A stretch of 64,000 bases of DNA, taken from Gnetum montanum (taxonomy: Eukaryota; Streptophyta; Gnetopsida; Gnetales; Gnetaceae). This document shows positions 1 through 11,099 of the stretch, piece after piece. The stretch is from the NCBI GenBank assembly GCA_015680685.1, contig MNCI01000273.1:263153-327152 (forward strand), in the 5' to 3' direction. The translations under genes were made by a program, and so were the position numbers. Positions within the stretch are counted from its first letter, which is position 1, and the number at the start of each line of letters is the position of its first letter. A model generated the notes under the pieces. It was given only the letters and a program-made list of their open reading frames with translations. It had not been told where the DNA came from and made no database searches.

Positions 1-1739
1 GGAAAGAAACTAGAGGTAGGTTTCAATTATTTAAAGGTTTGAATACTTTCTTCTTTCCTTGTATATTGTTAATAATAATTTAATTTTTTAATTTTTTTAA
101 TTTTTTTATGTTGCAAAGGTCTATGGAGTGACAATATTTTATCCAAGAGATGGATAGAGGTTATGTAGGCACTACTTCTGCATAGACTCTTATTCCACCA
201 CCACCTAGATCACCAGTCATACCTTCTTTTTCTTTGACACCAAGAAGAGGTTCCCTTCCACAAGAAACACCAACAATAATTTCTGAATCTATTCTAGTGA
301 CTTCTTTTTTCTCTATCTCTATTTCTTCTTATTCTATGGGAATGATAGTTGCAGCTACTAAAGAAGAACTTGTGTTTCTCTAGCATATTAATAATGAATC
401 TCTAACAACAAACCTGATTCTATTTGTGAGGATGTCTATCATCTATGGGAGTCACAATCATGCAACTTCAAGATAAATTATGATTTAGTATAGGCTAGAC
501 TTCCATCATCTTGGCATCCAATTCTTGAGGATGCTCCAGATGCTATAAAAAATCTAGAGCAACCCTTAGGAGAGTTGGAAAGTGCAACATATTATGCTTG
601 CTATCTAGATACTCATGCATGTTTCCTTCAAATTGATTTTAGGTAATATATATATTTTTATTTATTATTATATTTTTCTCTCTTTTCTTCTTTTGGTCTT
701 TTGATTTATTCATAACTCATAATTTAAATTTGGTTTCTATAGTGAAAGAAAAAAGAATGGAAAAGAGACATGGATGATCGATCAATACAGGTGGAAATGT
801 TGAAAAATCAACTTCAAAGAAAAGAGGAATCATCATCTACAATGAGGTGTGTGACTAAATATATCAAACAGTTATTTGATGGACTAGTTGGATGTAAAGT
901 AGTGCTTAGCAAAGAAAATGCTACTACTGAAGAGAGAGAATCCCAATTGAAGATAGTTGTAGATCTTCTTAAATCATTTGGTCATAACAAATAATTATAG
1001 TTGCCCCTTTTCTTTATTTTCCCATTTTACCCTTTTTTAACAATGTACTTCCTCTTCATTCATTTGGATAATAAAAAAAAATAATATTTTCCTCCATGTT
1101 GTTATTTTTCTTAAACGTACTTATGTTCTATGATAATAATAGAATAAGTTTTTTCTTTCATTTTGGTTCCTAAATCATGGTTTGCATCGATACCAAATGT
1201 GACATCCTGTTCCTAGGTGTTGTAAAAATACAAATGCCTAATTTATTATATTCATCATGGATAACATATCAAAAAGATTATAAACACTTAAATAATGAAT
1301 TAATTAGCAAATAAATAATTGATACTAAAGAATTAAGCAAGGAAAGAAAAATGGAGAAATTGTACTAATGGAAGAGAGTACTATAATGTCCTTTTGGGTT
1401 GTCTTCCTATGCCACTTAAGCCTTAGAGGCAATCTAACACTGCCACATAATTAGGCTATCCTACCAAAGGGATGATTAGTCCCTTTTTGTCCTACTTCAC
1501 TTGCCTCCCATTACTTGCCTCTCTAGGTTCCGTAACTCCATGATAGGATGACCTCTAACCTCAACCTTAAATAGCATAGATCAAACCATTTCCCAAGGGG
1601 TACATGAATAGTCATAACTCCTCATAATGAGGTACCCCTAGATTATAAGGTTAATTACATTATTTACAATTCTTTCCACCCTTAACAAGGGATAGGATCT
1701 TACAATGATGGTGATGATATATAGCGATCTTTGCTTATA
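1..1739. other. Unrecognised AT-rich DNA
   Basis: No known gene is recognisable. A 74-codon frame at 770-994 (plus) begins with Met, is rich in Lys/Glu and could form a short coiled coil, but I cannot assign it. Positions 120-640 hold a stop-broken frame with a proline/serine-rich stretch. The piece 1198-1690 begins TGTGACATCC and ends in TTACA, which resembles LTR ends, but no matching target duplication or second copy is visible. I therefore leave it unassigned. Confidence 0.4.
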
Positions 1740-1945
1740 TGTGAAGGTGCAAGGGTAATGCTCATAGTTAACCTTTGTCCTGAAGTAGGATTGGTGAATG
1801 GTGCACTTGGCATGATTCACAGTATTATGTATACTTCAGGTAAATAGCCACCTACATTACCATCATATGTTATTTTTGATTTTTACTCCTACATTAGATG
1901 TGCCTCTAATAATGGTAATACTCATCATGTGTCAATTATACCTAT
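1740..1945 (+). pseudogene. PIF1-like (Helitron-type) helicase fragment
   Basis: Reading from 1740, the peptide contains CEGARVMLIVNLCPEVGLVNG, then PPTLPSYVIFDFYSYI and VSIIPI. This order (G-x-x-V-M-L-x-x-N-L, G-L-x-N-G, P-x-x-L-P-x-Y-V, V-P-I-x-P) is typical of the late part of PIF1/RecD-like SF1B helicases, as found in plant and animal Helitron RepHel proteins. One stop interrupts it, after the SGK that precedes PPTL. The frame ends abruptly at 1945, where the LTR of element B starts. The rest of the helicase C-terminus is found only on the far side of B, as the tandem units from 22975 on. Family assignment is by motif memory; a cellular PIF1 gene is the alternative. Confidence 0.65.
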
Positions 1946-2791
1946 TGATGAATTGTGGTTTACGAAGCCTTGATATTGGATCCTCGATATCAAGTATGCA
2001 ATATCATAGCCTGGATAACAATATCGAATACATGATATCATGATTCCTATGTAGGCCTATAAATATAGCATTCAAGTGCATAGGAAGGGAGTCTTTTGAT
2101 AATTCTTAGGGTACAATCATTTTGTCAGTTTTTAGTTCATTCCCATGTGCATGCCCGCAATGTGATGATTGTAATTGTATGAAACCTTTGTTCAAGTGTC
2201 ATGTACTTGGACACATACACAATCAACAATAAAGATTGAGATTACTCCATCATTGTAGCATTCACTTAACTTTTAATTACTTCAATTGTTAACTATTAAT
2301 TATTAATTATTTCTTCTTAGTTTATGTTTCTTTATTGTCATTTACTATTTCTATTGTTAAGGTGGAATGAGTACAACTTAATCACAAACATTTAAGTATA
2401 ACTACTTGGTAACCCAGTAGCATATCTAGTAATGCTTAAGTAATGTGCACTTGGTAATCCCAGAAGTAGTACAGGAGGTCCAAGATGTGTACAGATGATT
2501 AAGGATAGATGCTCATCGCACTTAGGCTAGGTTAGACTTTATTTTCTATCATCAATTAATTCACTCAAGTAAATTCCCATTGACTTTAGAAGTAGCATAA
2601 TAATTAGGAATCACATCATACACCTCACTCTAGACTAAACCATACTTGATGAAGAAAATACTAATCCAAGTGGACAGACATTGAACTACAATCAATGTGT
2701 AACTATCTAGGTGCCCTGCGGAGTTTGTCTGAATCATGCATACATGGTTGTATTTGTATGGTTGAGTGTAGGGATACCTAGCCACTCATCA
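1946..2791 (+). repeat. 5' LTR of element B
   Basis: It starts TGATGAATTG and ends CACTCATCA, followed by the primer site. Its start matches 22358 onward (TCATGAATTT), and about 600 bp align with the 3' copy. U3 carries several GATATC/AATATC words at about 1972-2045. A TATA box follows at 2058-2065. The U5 end, with 'tgtatggttgagtgtaggg', is shared with elements D, E and K. Confidence 0.8.
2058..2065 (+). promoter_or_regulatory. TATA box in B 5' LTR
   Basis: TATAAATA lies at the expected U3 position, directly after the GATATC-word cluster. The same arrangement is seen in the 3' copy at about 22470 and in the related LTRs D, E and F. Confidence 0.6.
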
Positions 2792-2792
2792 T

Positions 2793-2810
2793 TGGCACCA
2801 TTTCCAAGGA
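2793..2810 (+). other. Primer binding site of B
   Basis: TGGCACCATTTCC begins one base after the LTR end. TGG-initial sites resembling TGGCGCCGTTGCC are complementary to tRNA-Asp in Athila/Tat-type elements. Here the second half has diverged. Confidence 0.5.
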
Positions 2811-2924
2811 TGATGCTAGTTATCTAGATTAGTTATATCATACAATATTTCTATAACAAAGTATTAATGATATATCTCTTAGAACATAGATTCATTTCAA
2901 TTAAGTCACAAAAAATTCACAACA

Positions 2925-3261
2925 ATGTCTCTCTCACAAGACAATGTTAGCGCAACAATTAGTGAGGCAATTCATTAGAGAACCAATGCAATTTATGATG
3001 AAGAAAAAGTTTGGAGTACTCAATCTTATGAAAGAATCTAATATTTTCATGAATACCCCAACAAAACTCAAGGACTCTTATCATCCAACTAAAATACCTT
3101 TAGTGAGGATGGGACATCCCATAGAACAAGGTAGCCCATAAGGCCTAGGATCCTCTAAATGGTTAGCAAGATTACATCAAGGGATGGTTGGGAGACTTAC
3201 AAAATTCATGACAAGTCTTCCAATTCTCTCTCTTCCTCTACCCCTTCAACATCAGGTCATG
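2925..3261 (+). pseudogene. gag: gag of element B, N-terminal part
   Basis: An ATG at 2925 opens a frame starting MSLSQDNVSATISEAIH, with several in-frame stops. It lies where gag begins in related elements (compare E at 62615). It is cut at 3262-3266 by the target duplication of element A, and gag resumes at 15503. An overlapping +2 frame (2944-3141) is probably incidental. Confidence 0.5.
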
Positions 3262-3266
3262 ACATC
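3262..3266. repeat. Target site duplication of A (left)
   Basis: ACATC directly precedes the TG of the 5' LTR and is repeated at 15498-15502 directly after the 3' LTR. This is a perfect 5-bp duplication. Confidence 0.9.
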
Positions 3267-4809
3267 TGAAACACTGTGAAAATTGCGAGTTGGCCTCAGG
3301 AAAAGATTCGCAATTCAGGCAAGGACGCATGTCAGAATTCCAGAAGGAAGAATAAGACAGAGCAACACCAAGAGGCACATAGCATCAAATCTTCAACTTC
3401 TCGTGTAGATTCCTAATCTTACTATGTTTTCTCTGATTACGCTATGCCATGTGACGTAGCGTAATGGCGCTTAGCGTGATTCTGTTTAAACATAGTCCGG
3501 CATCAGAAGGCTAGTTACTTCGGCATAGGGAGAGGCTTGAGCAGTGTAATATGTGACTTCTTGTATATTTTGCTAAGTCTTTTGTTCAAGGCCAGGTTTA
3601 TGCTCTGTTACGCACGGCAGCATAATGAGCTCCAAAATAGTCAAAGGAAAAGTCTAAGAAAGTGCGATTACTCATCATACGCTCATTACGCAACGCAGCG
3701 TGTCGCAGCATATTGCACCGCCAAGCTAAACATTGTTTTACGCTTCATTACGTGCGGCTACGTAAGCAAGCGTAAAATAGCTTGAATCGATTGTTTCCAT
3801 GTTATGTTACGCTCGTGCACGCAACGCAGCGTGAAGGAGTGTAATATAACCCAAAGATAATTGAAACAGGCCCGATGTGCATCTATTCTTTACGCGCACA
3901 ATACGAAAAATAAGTGTATTATGCGTAGTCATGAAGTTTGACATAAAAATGGTCAAGCCAACAGTACCCGAAACATTCGGGACACACGTCATCAAGGTTG
4001 CGCCTTTTCTACAGGATGTCACAGCTTATAAATACCCTAGTTGACAAAGATATAGGGGTTGGAAAATCAAAGAAGCAAAGGCATTTTTCTGAGCACTGGA
4101 GCACTTATCACTTTTGAGCAGAGATACAGAGAGCAGCACTTTGGCAATTGTTAACAGCATCACCTTCCGGCAGGAAGAGAGCATAGTTCGCTTTGAGCAT
4201 CGGCAACACAGCCTTTCTCTATCAGCGACCATTGGCGGTCCTAAATAGAAACAACCTAAGGCGAAAGAAGCAGATCCAAGATCATGGGATCATCTTGCAT
4301 GGTTCGTAGGCTCTATTGGTCAGAAACAGTTGATCGATAGATGTCATAGCTTAACCTTCCTTGCATCCCAGATTTGGCCCACGAGGTAGATCAGACTTCT
4401 ATTTGGACGGTTTTCTTGTTGTTTTGTGCCTGCTTTATGTCAAGTAATCAGGGTCTCCCCCATTGTAATGTGATATACAAAATATACATCTTTTAAGTCA
4501 AAGCACAGATCTTGAAACTATGTGTTTCTCTTGTGTTAGCCTCCTCTTATCGTATTTAGCGTTATCATCATTACAATTCATCTACATCACTTTTCCCTCA
4601 TTTTGCGATTCCTCAAATTAGATCGTTCCATGAGATATTCATTATCTCCATCGATTTACTAACTAGTAAGTCCCTGTCTGATCGACAAGACCGTTCAAGG
4701 TGCCGCGGATTCGTGTTTCCAGCATATCCCTCGCACGGATCCGTGGTTAAAATTGTGTACACGGAGTTTGTTCGGTATTTTCCAGCTGCCAACATTTTCC
4801 ATCGTTACA
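3267..4809 (+). repeat. 5' LTR of A
   Basis: It starts TGAAACACTGTG and ends CGTTACA, with a full-length partner at 13955-15497. In the first ~235 bp I count about 17 differences by eye, mostly transitions, which indicates an old insertion. U3 carries at least eight copies of TTACGC or GCGTAA. A perfect 9-bp inverted repeat lies at 3436-3444 and 3457-3465. Confidence 0.93.
4027..4034 (+). promoter_or_regulatory. TATA box in A 5' LTR
   Basis: TATAAATA lies about 760 bp into the LTR and is conserved at 14715-14722 in the 3' copy. It is the likely core promoter of the element; the transcription start would lie about 30 bp downstream. Confidence 0.6.
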
Positions 4810-4815
4810 GTTTTC

Positions 4816-4832
4816 TGGAACTAGAAGGAGGG
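4816..4832 (+). other. Primer binding site of A
   Basis: TGGAACTAGAAGGAGGG lies six bases after the LTR end. Element N has TGGTGCTAGAAGGAGGA in the same place (39296-39312), so the motif is a family trait. I do not assign the tRNA with confidence. The 220 bp that follow are untranslated leader. Confidence 0.55.
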
Positions 4833-5051
4833 CTGAAACTCCGATCCGAATATTTTGGGTAGCCCTGTTAGCGATCCATACCCTAAACCGTAGACGTAAT
4901 ACCTCCAGGGAAGTTTATGGCAAATCGTGTGGTGTAGATCGATCGCAAGGACGATTTCTTTGGAATCCTACAGGGTAGAAAGCCTATTCGTGCTTTTTTT
5001 GTCAGCCAGTTCTTAGATCCGATTACCAGTTATCGTTAATCTCATTGCTCA

Positions 5052-7805
5052 ATGGATTCCTTGTACACGACCACAACTACCATGGTCCCTACCGACTTGG
5101 GTGCCACATCTGTGAACCCTATCGCGGTCACCAGACTAGTTCTTGGCGCAATAGGATCTCAGGGGCCATTGCGCCGATCATTGAGACTTCAAGGAAAAGA
5201 GCCCATATTCATGGTCATAACCCCTAAAGAATACAACTTTATATGTGTTAAGATCCAGGTGAAGCTGGCTCTTAGCCGAGCCGAAGTCGAAGCGAAATGA
5301 AACTTTGAGGTGGTTCATATAGGGGGCCATGATTTCAAACCAACAGCTTACGACATTATTCCCTTGACCGTACACCAACATGAACTTATAACACATTTGT
5401 TCATGGCCAAAAGCCAGGCTGCACGGACTACGTTGGAGCCCCAGCATGGGGAAGAGAAAGAGGATGAATTGGTAGCCCAGTAGGAACATTCGTTTCATAC
5501 TCTGAGCCCCCAAACGTACATAAACCCCTTGTTCCCTTTCAATGGAGAGGCTGCTCCTCTTGACCCAGCCATGACCATGTAGATGCATTTCCCTTCCATG
5601 CTGCAGGCCACCGCGCAGCCTTCTGGGCTGCAAGTACAAATGCCTCATAATAACGTGGGGGCGATTTCGTCATCGCGGGTACATAGCATCCCAGTGGTGG
5701 TCCCAGCGACCACCGCGTCCCACTTTATCCCTCAGATATAACCTCACAACATATACACAATGTACCCAGCGCAGACCTTCCTGCTTTTGCCCCCTCCAAC
5801 TCAACAGATTTCCGTGGCCGTTCAGCCACAAACTTACACCCAACAGCCTGCCGCAAGCTAGTTGGCCAACCCGACAACGCAACATACCCAGTCTGTGGTG
5901 TATGGCGTGCAACCCCCGGTTGCACCCACAACACATGTTCCACAGATGGTACCATAGTATCCTCATCCTTATCTCACGCAGCAGGCAGTGGCTAACCCCT
6001 CTTTGCAAACTAGTGCGTGGTGGTCTTCACAAGCTCTCCTGCCTGCTGGGATCCCTGCCCCACCAGCTGCCAACCAGCCTCTTCCATTGTTTCCATTCCC
6101 TGGCATCGCCCTCCCAGTCCAACCTCCTATGCCTTCTACATAGACACCTCTGTCAACAGGTCTGGACCAAGCTTTTCAGCTTATATAGACTCTCACAGAG
6201 GAGGTTTGATGCCTCAAAGTCGTTGGTTCTGATACCATTCAGATCATGGAATTTTACCAGGATGATCCGATTAGCCCAGCGTTCCCTATGCTGTCGTTGC
6301 CGCCAGGGATGTCCCTACCTCATTTTACCAAGTACAATGGGGAGGAAGATCCCAATGCTCACTTGTTCACGTTTAGGTCTGAGTCCTTATTGTTGCAACA
6401 GTGGCCACACACCATCATCCGAGTCTTTGCAATGTCTCTAACAAGGAAAGCTTTGGACTAGTACCGAGCCCTCCCATGCTCTTCCATCTCAACCTTGGAA
6501 GAGTTGCTGACCCAATTTGTGACCCGCTTCAAATACAACTTGAAACCAGAAGTCACATTGGATCAGCTCATGGGGGTGAAACAAGACCCGCTCGAGACCG
6601 TCCAAAAGTTTATACAGTGCTGGAATGCTACCTTGAATGAGATCTACGAGCCGATCGCGGACTCACATATGCTGGCTATATTCAAGGGAGTAGTCAACGA
6701 CTTTATTAAGTCAAAGTTGTATTATCTTTTCCCCAACTCTCTACACCAGGCCTTCGCTCAAACTAGAAGCATCCAAGATGCTGCGGAGGCCAGCAAAGAC
6801 CCGGCGTATGTCACCTACAGGAATGCACATAACAAGAGTAAAGACAAAGGTAAAGCAACGACAATGACAGTAGCTACGATGACCAAAGGTGCAAAGACTA
6901 AGAACAAGAAGGCACCCACGGTGCCTCCTGAAATCACGGCTGGTGTCGGCACCAGCCAAGACACAACTACCCCTGAAGGGCCCCCCCAGCCTAAGCCAAA
7001 CTTTGAGCGTAAGGATCGCTCAAAGTACACGGCATTACTTGTAAAGCATTCCGAACTGCTAAAACAACTGTTAGGGGTAGGGAACATTCAACCTAAGAAG
7101 GTGTCCGAGGAAGCTCTGAAGCGTCACAGACATCATTGTGAACTACTAAAGAACCCTTCTTTAGCCTTACCTAACGAACCACCAATTCCGCGATCTTTAA
7201 GGCTAGACCATTTTTGTGACTACCACCAGCTGTGTGGTCACGATACAGATTACTGCTAGGCGTTGAAAGACGACATTCAACGTATGCTAGATGATGGTTC
7301 ACTCAAGTTAGACAGCAGTAACCCGACGCATCCCGAAAACCCAACATTGCACGTATATAAGGACCCATTAAACACAAATGACGATCCTTATACAATCACT
7401 ATGGTGAGTACAGACAGTGAGAGGAGGGAATCGTCAAAAAAATCTTTTGTTTTGCATGTCCCTGCCAGCTCACAAAGGGGGCCAACCATTTCATCGGCAT
7501 CCAGTGGGGTCTCGAGGCCGCCCTTCATTATACAGGCACCTTCTCGGATACACCCTCAGTCATGCAGCGACAGTCAAGCCGTGGCCTCATCCGCGCCCAC
7601 GCCTAAGGTGCCCTTCATTATCAGGGTGCCAAAACCACAGGTTGCTCCTCTCACGCAGGGGCAAACCTCCAACAAGAGGAGTCCACCGTCACCTCCCAAA
7701 CGAAAGGGAGAGAACACATCAGTTAATGCAACGAAACACCATTCTATGCTCAGCTTCCCTAAGCCTAGGCCCCTGGCCTCTGTGCCTTCACCTGTACCTC
7801 AGGGG
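5052..7805 (+). pseudogene. gag: gag of element A (stop-broken)
   Basis: One frame runs from the ATG at 5052 through gag and on into protease, interrupted by a TGA at 5298 and a series of stops, most of them TAG. The first half encodes a Pro/Gln-rich region. The second half (6246-7259) is the Tat capsid core: PHFTKYNGEEDPNAHL, then RKALD-stop-YRALP, where TAG at 6459 replaces the usual Trp, then a Q-rich helix region. It ends with the Cys/His motif FCDYHQLCGHDTDYC, again followed by TAG (7257) where related proteins have Trp. From 7263 to 7805 a Pro/Ser-rich linker leads to protease. Capsid protein of virus-like particles; not functional here. Confidence 0.85.
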
Positions 7806-8840
7806 TAGGATAAAGGTGCAGAAACGCAATCACCTTCTCTTGGTAAGAAAAAGAATAGCCCCCCGACCGACACCGTTCCACCTTGGGAGATCCATCTCCT
7901 AGGCCGAATGGAAGAGGACAAAGGGGATAAACAACCCAGCCGAGAGAAGGACCTCCTCGATGCATTTACACAAGTAAAACAGGCTCTCAAGAAAAAGAAC
8001 ACAATGCTGAGCCTTTACGACCTGCTTATGACATCTCGGGAGCACCGTGAGGCTATGGTACGCATGCTGACATCCATATCAGTGGATGAAAGCTTACCAG
8101 TTGAAGAGGAAGCGATACATGCTGTCATGTTTCCCTCTGAAGTTAAGCAACCCAGGCCTACCTCGCTGACCTTTCATGATGAGTCTATCAAAGACAATCC
8201 TAAGAAAGGTCAAGTCACAACTGAACCCATGTTCATCATCATCCGGGTCGGTCAATATCGGATCCGGAGAGTGCACGTAGACGATGGCGCAGCTACCAAC
8301 ATCATACCCTATTCCATCGTGGATAGGTTGGGTCTGGTCGACCAGATCATGCCCACGGTGACGGCTTGCGTGAAATCATTCAACGGGGCATGGGTTCAAG
8401 TCAAGGGGACGGTGTGTATTGAGTTTGTGGTGGGGGATCAATTCCCAATAGAGGCCACTTTCTTAGTCATCGAGGAGATGCCAGGGTTCAACCTGATCTT
8501 GGGGAGGTCGTGGTTAGCCCAGCTGAGGGCAGTTTCATCACCAATACACCAAGAGATACACCTACCCTATGCCCGAGGGGAGGTTTTGATACGCGGTGAC
8601 GAAAGCACCCCCACGACCATCAATAACATTGAAGAAGAAGGGGGCTCGGAGATAGAAACGACTAACGATCAGACTCATCTCCAAACCTCTCAACAAACCG
8701 ACAACAATGATGACGGTCTAGCTTGGGCTGACCTGCCATTTCCAGATGGCAACATAGAGGAGGTAAAGCATAAGTCTCCTCGCCTGTATGCAACGCTTAA
8801 TGTAAAGGCCATTAAGAAACAATTATGCATTAATGGTTGA
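7806..8840 (+). pseudogene. pro: Aspartic protease of element A
   Basis: The frame is the same as gag after a TAG at 7806-7808. The retropepsin core is at about 8270-8530: VDDGAATNIIPYSIVDRLGL carries the catalytic D-D/S-G-A motif, and FNLILGRSWL is the second conserved element. Upstream, 7908-8200 has a charged helix typical of the gag-pro junction in Tat elements. The frame closes with TGA at 8838-8840, before any reverse transcriptase, which in this family normally follows in frame. In life it would cleave the polyprotein inside the particle. Confidence 0.82.
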
Positions 8841-9490
8841 ATGATGGTCTTTGCGTACGTTATCATGTTTGGCAAGTTATCGTGCCTTGTACTTAGCCAT
8901 TTCTTTTGTTTCATACATTTTTACGCTACATTCACTTTCGGTGTTTACGCTTGTCATTACTTATGCTATTTGATTTACTATGCTCATGCTATTTACACTT
9001 CCACATCGTTTTATCATAATTATGCAAGATTATGTACTATTATCATTACGCATCTGGCCCACAATGGCCTTAAACTAGTTATGGCCCACAATGGCCTTAA
9101 ACTAGTTATGGCCCGCAACGACCTTAAACTAGTTACCTAGAACTATGCCTTATCATCATTTACGCTTTCTCTACATTACGCATCAGGCCCGCAATGGCTT
9201 TAAACTAGTCCAAGCCCGCAATGACCTTAAACTAGTCGAGGCCTGTAATGGCCTTAAACTAGTCGCTAGGTTACGCAGAATCGTATGATAGCCCACGATG
9301 GCCTTAAACTAGCAATTACATTCTATCATCATAACTTAGGCACCATCCTTAATAATTACGTTCACGCTGTCCATATAAAAGCATAAAAGTCAAAAAGCAC
9401 AAAATAACTGACATTTAACACATCCACCAGGTCTTATAACATGTCTTTTCAGTCATTCATAAAACAATACTTCACTCCACATCAATAAAA
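8841..9490 (+). other. Non-coding spacer in A in place of the RT core
   Basis: There is no reverse transcriptase here. The segment is T-rich, holds several TTACGC words like those of the LTR, and contains a 27-29-bp repeat cluster. Its layout resembles the non-coding body of element N around 39840-40200, so it may derive from a 3' UTR-like region of a related element. Confidence 0.55.
9056..9315 (+). repeat. Seven-copy repeat cluster, GGCCTTAAACTAG type
   Basis: Three perfect-spaced units lie at 9056, 9083 and 9110 with consensus GCCCACAATGGCCTTAAACT, followed by four looser copies near 9184, 9213, 9242 and 9290. The core TAAACTAG recurs in the 3' UTR of A, in N and in G. Confidence 0.8.
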
Positions 9491-10056
9491 CTATGCGTAA
9501 ACCACAATTACGCCTCTACTCCCGCTATCACCAGTATCTCTTAAATCTGGATCCAGCCCTAGTGGATCGTCCTCCAGTGGGCCGTCGTCTCTGGGAATTA
9601 TTCTTTTACGAAGAATTTCCTCTTCATGAGGTCCTTGTTCCAGCACCGGCTCCATGGGAGGACGCTCTTCATCACTGCGCTCCTCCTCTTCCTCTGCTTC
9701 TTCTTCTGCTTCAGCTGCTTCCTCTGCTAACTCCTCGACTGGCTCATCTTCCCTATCCTTAGTTGGTACCTAAATATAATAAGCACATTAGCTACACAAG
9801 ACTTAACATCATAATTAGAAAATGCAAACTAAGTCATGCATAAACTTACTTGCGACGGCCCTGCTTCTACAGCAAAGGGAAGCTTGTCCAGGCCAGCCCA
9901 CAGGTGCTTCATAATCTCTTCCTCCATTAGATCTGGCCATACATCGTCTCCCAAGGCAGCTTTGACCTTCACTTTCCCTTTCTCCACGCTGCTCCAGCGA
10001 GGTGGGTCCAGGAAGAAAGTAGGGATTGTAGCCTGACCCCCAGGGAGAGTCATCAT
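9491..10056 (-). CDS. Antisense spliced reading frame inside A (unknown)
   Basis: On the minus strand ATG at 10056 opens 69 codons ending at a donor AA|GTAAGT. An acceptor TTTAG|GTACC lies 80 nt on, and a second exon runs from 9769 to a TAG at 9491-9493. The intron would be 9770-9849 and the splice is in phase 0, giving about 161 residues. Exon 1 includes PTFFLDPPRWSS and a basic KGKVKVK stretch; exon 2 starts with a very acidic Glu/Ala run. I do not recognise the protein. It sits where the RT core is missing, against the sense of gag and pol. Additional antisense frames, some with introns, are known from plant Tat elements. The frame is closed upstream by TAA, so it may lack its N-terminus. 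Confidence 0.45.
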
Positions 10057-10080
10057 CCTTTTCGGGGATGCTTATAGTTC

Positions 10081-10620
10081 ATACGCCGGTTCATCTCGAG
10101 ATTAACCGACAAGCTACACCCTATGCAATACTTTCTGAAAAAAGGGGTTAATTTCGAATGGACCAACGATTGCCAATGTGCGTTTGATAGCTTAAAACAA
10201 GAACTGCAACATTTGTCGACGATTTTCCCACCACAGAGGGACATGCCATTTTACATTTACCTCACGATGTCGGACGTAGCGTTAGCAGCATTACTTTGTC
10301 AAAGGAGGGCTGATGGGTCGGAAGTGCCCATCTACTACTTAATTCATGCTCTATGTGCGTACAAAATGAGGTATAACAATGTAGAGTGTAATTTCCTAGC
10401 ATTAGTTTTTACGCTTAAAAAATGTCAGCATTATCCTTTCCGTAGCAAGGTTAACATCATCTATAAAAACAACATTCTTAGGGCCATTACGCACAACTTA
10501 TACGAGAGTAGTAAAATAGCTTGCTGAAAGGCTATCACGGCAGAATTCGATCTGCACTATATTGGCCAATCATCTATGAAAGGCCAGGCAATAGCTGACC
10601 AGTTAATAACTTCACCAATT
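10081..10620 (+). pseudogene. pol: RT thumb and pol RNase H of A
   Basis: IRRFISRLTDKLHPM begins the segment just after a TAG, matching the RT connection. It continues with FLKKGVNFEWTNDCQCAFDSLK and the RNase H region YIYLTMSDVALAALL and NNVECNFLALVFTLKKCQHY. Stops are at 10525-10527 and just before 10630. The palm with the YxDD motif is absent: nothing between 8841 and 10075 encodes it. The role in life is reverse transcription and removal of the RNA strand. Confidence 0.85.
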
Positions 10621-10629
10621 AACAATTAG

Positions 10630-11090
10630 GTGACTATAGAGCTAGAGTTCCCTGACAAACATGTACATAGTTTAAGCTCTGTCTTGATAGGCCCCGAAGC
10701 AATGTTGCATTTCGACAGAGCTTCAACCACTAGAGGTGGCAGTGCCACCACCGTTATTATGCTAACACCCGAGGATGTGCATCTTCACGCTTATCGCTTG
10801 ACCTTCCCCTGTATGAACAATGTGGCAGAGTACGAGGGGCTCCTCAGGGGATTAATAACTGCCAGTGAACTCGATGTTCGACACTTGGCGATTAGGGGCG
10901 ATTTGATGCTTGTCATAAATCAGATCACATGAGTCTACACCTGCAAAGCTATACATTTGCAGCCCTACTGCGATAAGGCTAAAGATCTTCTGAGACAATT
11001 TGCGATCATTGATGCCCAGCACGTGCCACGCACGGACAACACACTGGCCGACGCACTGGCTACTCTGGCTTTGAACGTGCCTTCACATAT
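10630..11090 (+). pseudogene. Second (archaeal-type) RNase H of A
   Basis: HFDRASTTRGGSATTVIML, NNVAEYEGLLRGL, AIRGDLMLVINQI and RTDNTLADALATLAL match the plant aRNH domain, with the D-E-D-D catalytic residues recognisable. One TGA (10930-10932) lies between the third and fourth motifs. This extra RNase H after the pol RNase H is diagnostic of Tat-clade elements. Confidence 0.85.
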
Positions 11091-11099
11091 TTTTGACAC

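Noticed and set aside
1198-1690. Possible solo LTR (TGTGACATCC ... TTACA)
   Set aside because: Flanking bases do not form a target duplication, and there is no second copy in the window.
9056-9315. CRISPR-like spaced repeats
   Set aside because: Repeat and spacer lengths vary, the spacers are themselves similar, and it lies inside a plant retrotransposon; it is an ordinary degenerate repeat.
9493-9762. Plus-strand frame with Leu/Pro run
   Set aside because: It is the complement of the acidic second exon of the minus-strand frame; the Leu run is low complexity.
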